Source: an uncultured Clostridia bacterium
Lineage (GTDB): Bacteria > Bacillota > Clostridia > Christensenellales > Borkfalkiaceae
Assembly: GCA_944342025.1 (NCBI GenBank)
Contig: CALVMD010000012.1
Location: 1-46,357, forward strand
DNA length: 46,357 bases
Direction of reading: 5' to 3'
Positions 41,139 through 46,357 of the stretch are shown here, piece by piece. A program made the position numbers and the translations under genes. Each line of letters starts with the position of its first letter. Position 1 is the stretch's first letter. Below the pieces are notes generated by a model. It saw only the letters and a program-made list of their open reading frames with translations. It did no database searches and was not told where the DNA came from.

Positions 41139-42437
41139 CTATCTCCTTTCGCCGCCGAAAAAAGCACGGACAAGCGGGCGGCGCCTGATCTTTTTGTCCG
41201 ATACCGTAAACGCGCTCTCGGCGAGGGCAAGCCCCTCGCCCTGATCCCGGTTATAATACACTTCGGCGAGCGTTTCTCCCTTTTCGGCATGATCGCCCCG
41301 CCGCTTTTTCAGGAGAATGCCGACCGCATGGTCCACGCCTTCCCCCTCTCTTTCTCTGCCGCCGCCGAGCGCGGCGCACGCCCTGCCGAGCGCTAGGGCG
41401 GAAACATCCACCCAGCCTTCCTCCTTTGCCTCGACGCAAAAGACATTCTTCGCCAGGGGAAAATTGCCGTAGACCTGCCGTCCGTCGCCGCCCTGCGCAG
41501 AGACGATCTCGGCAAGCTTTTTCAGCGCGGCGCCCGAACGCACGCATTCATGCACGGCCTCTATCGATTCTTCCTTAGAGCATCCGTTTGCTGCCTGCAG
41601 GATCTTCGCCGCATGGAACAGGGAAAGCTCGGAAAGGTCGTTCTCCTTTTCCCCGCGCAAAATCTGCAAGACCTCGTTGACTTCGGCATTGCAGCCGATG
41701 TTGTCGCCGAGCGGCGCGCCCATATCGGTGACGGCGGCGAGCGTCTTCCGCCCCGCCTTTGACCCGATCGAAACCATCAGCCGAGCGAGCTTTTCCGCCT
41801 CGTGCGCCGTTTTCATAAAGGCGCCGTCGCCGCATTTGACGTCCAGCAGGATGATGTCGGCAAAAGACGCCAGCTTTTTGCTCATGACCGACGACGCGAT
41901 GAGCGGAATGCTGTCCACCGTGGCGGTCACGTCGCGCACGGCGTACATGCGCTTGTCGGCGGGCACCGTTTCCGACGTCTGCCCCGAAACAGCGCCGCCC
42001 ACTCTCTCTACCTGGCGTTCGAACTCTTCGGGCGAAAGATCGACCCGAAGCCCGGGAAAACTCTCCAGCTTATCCAGCGTGCCGCCCGTGTGCGCCAGAC
42101 CGCGGCCCGAATACTTTGCGCATTTGACCCCGAGCGCCGCCAGAACGGGCACGAGGACGAGCGTCGTCGAATCGGACACGCCGCCCGTGGAATGTTTATC
42201 GGCATACACCCCTTCCGCCTTCGGGCGGGGCGCGCATGTTCCGCTCTCCGCCATCGCGCGCGTGAGGCAGAAACACTCCTCGTCCGTCATGCCGTTAAAG
42301 TACACAGCCATGCAGAACGCGGCGATCTGACTGTCCGCGGCGCTCCCGTCCGCGACCTTTTTTACGAAAAAAGAGATCTCCTCTTCGTTAAGTTCCCTGT
42401 CCTGCTTTTTCGCCTCGATCACGTCATATACCCGCAT
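41139..42437 (-). CDS. pdp: Pyrimidine-nucleoside phosphorylase
   Basis: 432 residues. It splits thymidine, deoxyuridine or uridine with phosphate to free base and (deoxy)ribose-1-phosphate. The family signature SGRGLAHTGGTLDKLESFPG is intact, phosphate is bound through DKHSTGGVSDSTTL, and ALDVKCGDGAFMK is present as LLDVKCGDGAFMK. Thymidine and pyrimidine-nucleoside phosphorylases are hard to separate by motif; the Clostridia setting favours Pdp. It is the first gene of the pair with deoC. GGGGAGG stands ten bases before the ATG. The stop codon is TAG. A terminator-like hairpin lies just upstream (42462-42488). Confidence 0.94.
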   Translation of the reverse strand: MRVYDVIEAKKQDRELNEEEISFFVKKVADGSAADSQIAAFCMAVYFNGMTDEECFCLTRAMAESGTCAPRPKAEGVYADKHSTGGVSDSTTLVLVPVLAALGVKCAKYSGRGLAHTGGTLDKLESFPGLRVDLSPEEFERQVERVGGAVSGQTSETVPADKRMYAVRDVTATVDSIPLIASSVMSKKLASFADIILLDVKCGDGAFMKTAHEAEKLARLMVSIGSKAGRKTLAAVTDMGAPLGDNIGCNAEVNEVLQILRGEKENDLSELSLFHAAKILQAANGCSKEESIEAVHECVRSGAALKKLAEIVSAQGGDGRQVYGNFPLAKNVFCVEAKEEGWVDVSALALGRACAALGGGREREGEGVDHAVGILLKKRRGDHAEKGETLAEVYYNRDQGEGLALAESAFTVSDKKIRRRPLVRAFFGGERR

Positions 42438-42461
42438 TTCGTCAAAACCTCCCCTTATCCG

Positions 42462-42488
42462 ATAAAAACTGCCCGCCCGCAGGGGCGG
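42462..42488 (-). terminator. Terminator or attenuator upstream of pdp
   Basis: Minus-strand hairpin CCGCCC-CTGC-GGGCGG followed by GCAGTTTTTATC, 25 bases before the pdp start. It may end transcripts running past rsfS or attenuate pdp. Confidence 0.55.
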
Positions 42489-42540
42489 TCCGGGTGTTAT
42501 ATTGTTTCACGAAAATATCTTCCGAAAGGAGACACGCGCC

Positions 42541-42849
42541 GTGAATCTTCTCGCATCCTCCCTGTTGGGCGGACTGTATCTCATGATCCTGTTCGGGCTG
42601 TGTTTTGCCCTGGTGACGGGGGTGCGCTGCGCCCGGCTCTACGACAAAATGCGCCGCTCGCGCTCTGCCGAAAGCAAAGAGGAAAAAGATGAAAAGGCCG
42701 CGCAGCCCGCAAAATCTGCCGCCGAAAAACCTTCGCAGGAAAAGGCAGGCGAGAAAAAAGAACAGCGCGTCTACTACATTGTGGAAAAAAAGCGCGCCTC
42801 CCGCCCGCGGCCGAAATATTCCGAACCGAAAAAGATACGGTTCGAATAG
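42541..42849 (+). CDS. Small single-pass membrane protein with Lys/Glu-rich tail
   Basis: 102 residues from GTG 42541, which has AAAGGAG nine bases upstream. Residues 4-25 (LASSLLGGLYLMILFGLCFA) form one membrane helix. The remaining 75 residues are cytosolic, rich in Lys, Glu and Ala, and end with basic YYIVEKKRASRPRPKYSE. I do not recognise the family. It lies alone on the plus strand between the divergent pdp operon and the convergent rsfS gene, with only four bases to the rsfS stop. An upstream in-frame TTG at 42502 has no ribosome site. Confidence 0.65.
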   Translation: MNLLASSLLGGLYLMILFGLCFALVTGVRCARLYDKMRRSRSAESKEEKDEKAAQPAKSAAEKPSQEKAGEKKEQRVYYIVEKKRASRPRPKYSEPKKIRFE

Positions 42850-42853
42850 GCGC

Positions 42854-43204
42854 TCAGTCTTTGTAGACGGTCGCGTTGCCGCCCTCTTCCCAAAGGCGTT
42901 CGAGATGATAGAAAAGGCGGGATTCGTCGTTGAATATGTGGACGATCACGTCGCCGTAATCGAGGACGCCCCAGCGCCCCTCGCGCGTACCCTCGGTGCG
43001 GCGGGGCTCCAACCCCTCTTCCGAAAGTTTTTCTTCCAGATTGTCGCACAGCGCCTTGACCTGCGTCGTGCTGTGTCCGCTGGCGATGACGAAATAATCG
43101 CACAGCGTCGTCTTTTCGGACACGTCGATGATGAGAATGTCCTCCGCTTTCTTCGCCGAGAGCAGCGCACAGATCTTCTCCGCTAATTTTCTCTGTTCGG
43201 TCAT
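42854..43204 (-). CDS. rsfS: Ribosome silencing factor RsfS
   Basis: 116 residues. RsfS binds ribosomal protein uL14 and blocks subunit joining under nutrient limitation. Family landmarks are the VSEKTTLCDYFVIASGHSTTQVKAL segment, GLEPRRTEGTREGRWGVLDYGDVIVHIF and FYHLERLWEE. The ATG overlaps the stop of the nadD-yqeK fusion by four bases. The order nadD, yqeK, rsfS is strongly conserved in Firmicutes. Confidence 0.96.
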   Translation of the reverse strand: MTEQRKLAEKICALLSAKKAEDILIIDVSEKTTLCDYFVIASGHSTTQVKALCDNLEEKLSEEGLEPRRTEGTREGRWGVLDYGDVIVHIFNDESRLFYHLERLWEEGGNATVYKD

Positions 43205-44340
43205 ACTTTTTTTCTGGCTCCTTTGTAATATTCAAAAGCCCTGAACGTGAGCGGATAGATCTCCCCGCCCTGTTTTTTCAGGTATTTGAGTTCGTGTTTC
43301 AGGCTGCGGTACATGCATTCGTTGAGATCTTCCTCAAACAGTTTTCTGAGCTTTGCGATCCCCTTGAAATCCCGCCCCGGTTCGAGCATATCCGATAAAA
43401 AGATGAGCTTTTCAAGATCGCTCATATTCGGCCTGCCCGAAGTGTGATAGCGCACCGCATTCAGAATGTCTGCATCTTCGACGCCGAAAGCATGCTCCGC
43501 CACATACGCCCCCGTGTATTGGTGCAGCACAGGCGCGGGCACTTTTTCTTCCAGGGTGAAGCCCGCAAGTTCGGGTGCGCCGGGCGCCATGTTTTTCGCT
43601 ACGTCGTGCAGTCCCGCTGCCAGAAGAACGCTCTCTTCGGGCAGCTTATATTTGTTTTCCAGCCGCGCGGCCGTCAGCGCGACGCGCACCGTATGTTTTC
43701 TTCTCGACGGTTTCAGATACGCGAGCGCCTCTTTGATCCCCTTCACGCGGTAAAGCTCGTTCGCCTCGATATAGTCGATGACGGCTTCCGGCAGATAGGG
43801 TTTCAGATCCTCTCCGAACGCGGTCAATACGCGCGCCTTGGTCGAAGAGATGTCCCGCCCCATATATTCTATGCTGATGAACCTTTTTTTGAATTTCGCA
43901 AAAAAACGCAGCTGTTCGGTGGGGAAATTCACCCTGTCCCCTTCGCGGTTGCAGACGACAAGCTCGGCAAGAGAAAGAATGGTCTCCGGCTCTTTCCATG
44001 TATAAAAATCTTTGAGCATGTCCGCCCCGACGAGAAAATAGAGCTGCGCGTCGGGGTATTTGTTCCTGAAATAGCCGAGCGTGAGATAGGTATAACTCGT
44101 TCCGCCCGCGTTCAGCTCGTACGCGCTGACTTCGCAGTTTTTCAGGGAAGAAAAGGCGAGCTTTGCCATCGCAAGCCTGTCTTCGGGCGCGGCGAGCGCC
44201 CTGTCCCGCTTGTGCGGCGGGATATAGGCGGGCACCACGATGACCTTGTCCGCGCCGAGCGCGCTCTGCGCCGCACGGACGATATTGATGTGTTCGGTAT
44301 GCACGGGGTCGAAACTGCCCCCGAAGATCGCAATTTTCAT
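43201..44340 (-). CDS. nadD-yqeK: Fused nicotinate-mononucleotide adenylyltransferase and YqeK HD hydrolase
   Basis: About 379 residues. Residues 1-195 are NadD, making deamido-NAD from NaMN and ATP: GGSFDPVHTEHINIV and ISSTKAR are the two nucleotidyl-transferase motifs. Residues 200-379 are a YqeK HD domain with KHTVRVA, HDVAK, HQYTGAYVAEH and SDMLEPGRDF, whose relatives hydrolyse Ap4A symmetrically. In many Firmicutes these are adjacent genes; here they are one frame. ATG 44340 has AGAGAAG eight bases upstream and is preferred over the in-frame GTG at 44349. A small ATCCGT-GA-ACGGAT hairpin lies in the leader. Confidence 0.93.
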   Translation of the reverse strand: MKIAIFGGSFDPVHTEHINIVRAAQSALGADKVIVVPAYIPPHKRDRALAAPEDRLAMAKLAFSSLKNCEVSAYELNAGGTSYTYLTLGYFRNKYPDAQLYFLVGADMLKDFYTWKEPETILSLAELVVCNREGDRVNFPTEQLRFFAKFKKRFISIEYMGRDISSTKARVLTAFGEDLKPYLPEAVIDYIEANELYRVKGIKEALAYLKPSRRKHTVRVALTAARLENKYKLPEESVLLAAGLHDVAKNMAPGAPELAGFTLEEKVPAPVLHQYTGAYVAEHAFGVEDADILNAVRYHTSGRPNMSDLEKLIFLSDMLEPGRDFKGIAKLRKLFEEDLNECMYRSLKHELKYLKKQGGEIYPLTFRAFEYYKGARKKV

Positions 44341-44402
44341 CTCACTCACTTCTCTTTACAATCCCATCCGTTCACGGATATACTTTGCCCTGTTTTTGCC
44401 TT

Positions 44403-44431
44403 ATTATACCATAATGCGCTGAGACTTGCAA
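44403..44431 (-). promoter_or_regulatory. Promoter of nadD-yqeK-rsfS
   Basis: Minus-strand TTGCAA (44431-44426), 17-base spacer, perfect TATAAT (44408-44403) preceded by TGG. Confidence 0.82.
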
Positions 44432-44518
44432 CGTTTAAAAAAAGAAAAAAACGGACAAAATCAAAAGGGCCGCCCGCAAGCCTTCGGCAAAATACAGAAG
44501 AGCGGCTTCATCCGTCCC

Positions 44519-45277
44519 GTGAAAAAATTCGATTTACCCCTCTTTACAGACACGCTGTTCATAACCTCAGCCGCATTTTTGCTGTTTTTCTGCATCTTCC
44601 GTTTTTATACCCCCGCCCTTTGGGGCGCGGCGGCGGCCGCCGCCCTGACTTCGGCGGCAACGGGCGCACTGTGCTTTTTTTTCCTCAAACGCAGACGGGA
44701 AAAGCGGCACCTGGCCGCAGAAGACAAACGGGAGACCCAAAAACTCGCCTTTCACCTGGCGATGGATTCGCCCGAAAATACGGCGGAACGCATCGCGAAG
44801 GCGCTCGCCGCAAAATGCGGCAAAGACGCGAAGATCGCAGGCGGCCGCATCGAGGCGGACGGCGACGAATATTATCCCATTTTCCGCCTGGAACCCGCCA
44901 CGGCAGACGAACTTGCCCCCATCGTGCGGCGGGGCGGACAAACGAAAAAGACGGCGCTCGCCTCGTCGTTCACGAAAGAAGCGGAAGCGCTCGCGCTTTC
45001 CTTCGATATCGCGCTGATGAACGCGGACGAAGTGTACGCCCTGCTCAAAGAGACGGGCCAGCTGCCGCAGTCGTACATCATGGGCGCGGAACGCAAACGC
45101 AGCCTGAAAAACGGCATCCGCCTGCGCCTCAGGCGCGCGAGCGCCAAGGGATACCTCCTTTCGGGCGTCACGCTGCTCCTTTTCAGCACGGTCGGCGCCT
45201 TTCCCGTGTATTACATCGTTTCGGGCGGACTGTTGCTCTCCGCCGCGGTGCTCGTACGCATTTTCGGAAAAACATAA
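44519..45277 (+). CDS. Four-helix membrane protein with degenerate nuclease-like central domain
   Basis: About 252 residues from GTG 44519; an in-frame TTG at 44426 would add 31 residues but lies in the divergent promoter. Neither start has a good ribosome site, so the 5' end is uncertain. Two hydrophobic segments lie near 10-60 and two near the C-terminus (YLLSGVTLLLFSTVGAF and YYIVSGGLLLSAAVLV). Between them about 120 hydrophilic residues include SSFTKEAEALALSFDIALMNADEVYALLKETG. That pattern recalls the end of Mrr-like restriction-endonuclease folds, which are often fused to membrane helices in Clostridia. No complete catalytic motif is visible, so function is unassigned. Confidence 0.65.
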   Translation: MKKFDLPLFTDTLFITSAAFLLFFCIFRFYTPALWGAAAAAALTSAATGALCFFFLKRRREKRHLAAEDKRETQKLAFHLAMDSPENTAERIAKALAAKCGKDAKIAGGRIEADGDEYYPIFRLEPATADELAPIVRRGGQTKKTALASSFTKEAEALALSFDIALMNADEVYALLKETGQLPQSYIMGAERKRSLKNGIRLRLRRASAKGYLLSGVTLLLFSTVGAFPVYYIVSGGLLLSAAVLVRIFGKT

Positions 45278-45282
45278 AAACA

Positions 45283-45327
45283 GGCGGCGCGGCAAATTTG
45301 CCGCGCCGCCGCGCCGTTTTATTTTCT
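45283..45327 (+). terminator. Terminator after the membrane protein
   Basis: A 28-bp perfect palindrome (45283-45296 with 45297-45310) followed by GCGCCGTTTTATTTTCT. It marks the end of the ordinary chromosomal genes in this window. Confidence 0.85.
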
Positions 45328-45436
45328 CAGAATAAAAAATTCGGCCGCAAACGGCACAACTCACCATCGTCACACAAAAATCGCCGCAAGCCCGCTTTCT
45401 GTCAATTCCGTTTCCGTTACTTTAAGTTCCGTTTCA

Positions 45437-45574
45437 TTACAATTCTTTCCGTTCTCTTGCCAATTCCAAAACTCTTGCCATTATCGTTTCAAAGAAAACA
45501 CGCCTTTCATCGTCTGACAATGCCGTTATGTCGGGCGTTCCGACAGTAACGACTTCGAGTTCTGTTTTCAGCAC
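45437..45574 (-). CDS. Small 45-residue protein of probable mobile-element origin
   Basis: Starts at GTG 45574 with a very strong ribosome site, GGAGGTGAT, five bases upstream. The product begins MLKTELEVVTVGTPDITAL and continues DDERRVFFETIMARVLELARERKEL. It is acidic and helical at the C-terminus. I cannot assign a family; small ORFs of this style are often found beside recombinase genes of integrative elements, but no recombinase is present. Just downstream on the same strand a reading frame near 45440-45383 (TETELTESGLAAIFV) looks like a truncated continuation. Base composition is AT-richer than the genes to its left. Confidence 0.55.
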   Translation of the reverse strand: MLKTELEVVTVGTPDITALSDDERRVFFETIMARVLELARERKEL

Positions 45575-45756
45575 GTTTATCACCTCCTCGCACTTGATTT
45601 TTTGAGAGGCAGAAAAATACCCCTCACTATTTAGGCTCGAAAACGGCAAAAAGCAAGGGGCTAAAAGAAAAATTTTACAATTTTTTTATGCGTTGGCTTT
45701 TTCTCCGTTTCGACACTTGAAATTATACACCGTTTTTCGCTTTGAGTGTGAGTAGG

Positions 45757-45772
45757 TGAAAGTATACTTTCA
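45757..45772. promoter_or_regulatory. 16-bp perfect palindrome TGAAAGTATACTTTCA
   Basis: Operator-like dyad about 30 bases upstream of the candidate -10 box of the small minus-strand ORF. No regulator gene is visible nearby. Confidence 0.45.
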
Positions 45773-45968
45773 GTAGCAATACCGACACTTTCCGATACTG
45801 CAGGTATACTAAACAGCGAAAAACCGCCGATATACAGATACCGACGGCATATAAAAGGCGCTTGCTCAAATACCGCCGCACGGGAGATAAAGGCGGATCG
45901 CCAAGCGGTTCAGCGGCGAACGCCCGTTCCCGTGCGCTTTTGAGTTTCGCCTTATTCCGTTGTTGTTA

Positions 45969-46027
45969 TGGCGGGTGCTTGAACGGCGAGGCGCAGCCGA
46001 GCCGCTCGTTTATTCAAGCACCCGCCA
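45969..46027. repeat. Long inverted repeat, 15-bp arms
   Basis: tggcgggtgcttgaa (45969-45983) and ttcaagcacccgcca (46013-46027) are perfect reverse complements around 29 bases that can fold further. There is no adjacent T-run. It may be a recombination or transfer-related structure. Confidence 0.6.
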
Positions 46028-46062
46028 CAGTGCCAAAGTCATATTTTTGCGTTGTCATATAG

Positions 46063-46091
46063 TTGAAAAAAGCGTTCTTTTATGCTATAAT
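46063..46091 (+). promoter_or_regulatory. Promoter of the broken gene at the window end
   Basis: TTGAAA (46063-46068), 17-base spacer, TATAAT (46086-46091) with extended -10 TG. GGAG lies ten bases before ATG 46143. Confidence 0.75.
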
Positions 46092-46142
46092 TTATTTGCT
46101 CATATAGAGCGATAAACAGTAATTTAGCGGAGCAAAAATATT

Positions 46143-46357
46143 ATGGAGCATAGAGTAAAAGTTACGGTATTAGACAAAAAATTATTCCCCGAATTGCAAG
46201 CACAATATAAAACTGCTTGAAACTTTTGAATATAAACCTGAAAAATATGCCGAAAGGGTTAATCATATTTTTGAAGTACCCGGTCTTTCACTTTTTGAAT
46301 GCTACGATATGACCGAGAAGCTTTATAAAGAAGTGAAAAAAATTGCAACGGAGATAA
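46143..46357 (+). pseudogene. Broken gene, possible TIGR04076-type start joined to another frame
   Basis: ATG 46143 opens MEHRVKVTVLDKKLFPELQ and stops at TGA 46218-46220 after 25 codons. The first residues look like the N-terminus of TIGR04076-type small proteins, which I recall rather than have searched. In the +1 frame coding continues from about 46213 to the window end (LLETFEYKPEKYAERVN, then VPGLSLFECYDMTEKLYKEV) with no start codon of its own. Either a frameshift or a deletion fused two genes. Good promoter and ribosome site remain. Composition is AT-rich. Confidence 0.5.

Larger units (their letters stand above)
45650..46062. other. Gene-free AT-rich stretch with palindromes
   Basis: No credible gene. 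It contains a minus-strand TATAAT (about 45727-45722) that could serve the small ORF, a 16-bp perfect palindrome (45757-45772) and a 15-bp inverted repeat (45969-46027). An open frame at 45862-46062 lacks a ribosome site and normal composition. Confidence 0.5.

Noticed and set aside
43444-45549. A 701-codon plus-strand frame across nadD-yqeK and the membrane protein
   Set aside because: It overlaps a certain gene antisense and then runs out of frame through the membrane-protein gene and its terminator.
45862-46062. 66-codon open frame in the right-hand AT-rich region
   Set aside because: No ribosome site, and most of it runs through the long inverted repeat; residue composition is not protein-like.

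Overview
The window is chromosomal DNA of a GC-rich member of the Clostridia (Bacillota). Evidence: consensus sigma-A promoters (TTGACA/TATAAT), strong GGAGG ribosome sites, many 4-base ATGA/GTGA gene overlaps, heterodimeric ABC exporters and a NadD-YqeK fusion followed by RsfS. Gene content (two L-fucose-isomerase-family/FGGY-kinase modules, GH42, tandem M29 peptidases, PocR-AraC regulator) would suit an anaerobic gut bacterium, perhaps Christensenellales-like. That placement is inference, not a computed assignment.

Layout. 1-268: three minus-strand tRNAs (Gly, Arg, partial His) with their promoter. 338-1392: metallophosphoesterase and RdgB. 1499-11662: a long minus-strand run beginning with an AsrC-like siroheme reductase, then hemA, a precorrin-2 dehydrogenase, hemC, cobA-hemD, hemB and hemL (every step from glutamyl-tRNA to siroheme), followed with no visible break by an isomerase and xylulokinase. 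Its promoter carries a perfect 27-bp palindrome over the -35 box. 11791-15400: gph-argS, and divergent ychF. 15508-20335: split chromate transporter with an aldo/keto reductase, and divergent ABC ATPase/permease. 20427-23667: two paralogous M29 aminopeptidases and a divergent pentapeptide-repeat protein with a probable leaderless mRNA. 23668-23930: non-coding with apparent gene remnants. 23970-27331: Sir2, flavin reductase and GH42 beta-galactosidase as one operon. 27479-31754: heterodimeric ABC exporter with a divergent MarR regulator. 31894-34335: LemA and a DUF2207 protein. 34563-40149: sugar operon (FGGY kinase, isomerase, class II aldolase, DUF4432 protein) with a divergent PocR-AraC regulator. 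40278-42849: pdp-deoC and a small membrane protein. 42854-45277: nadD/yqeK-rsfS and a four-helix membrane protein. 45330-46357: AT-richer DNA with a small ORF, palindromes and a broken gene, probably the edge or remains of a mobile element.

The most notable points are an in-frame amber codon exactly at the conserved Lys of the FGGY kinase nucleotide loop (39201-39203), the siroheme operon with its palindromic operator, two genes whose predicted transcription start is the start codon itself, paired operator-like motifs at the MarR/ABC divergent promoters, and a DeoC with a charged N-terminal extension.
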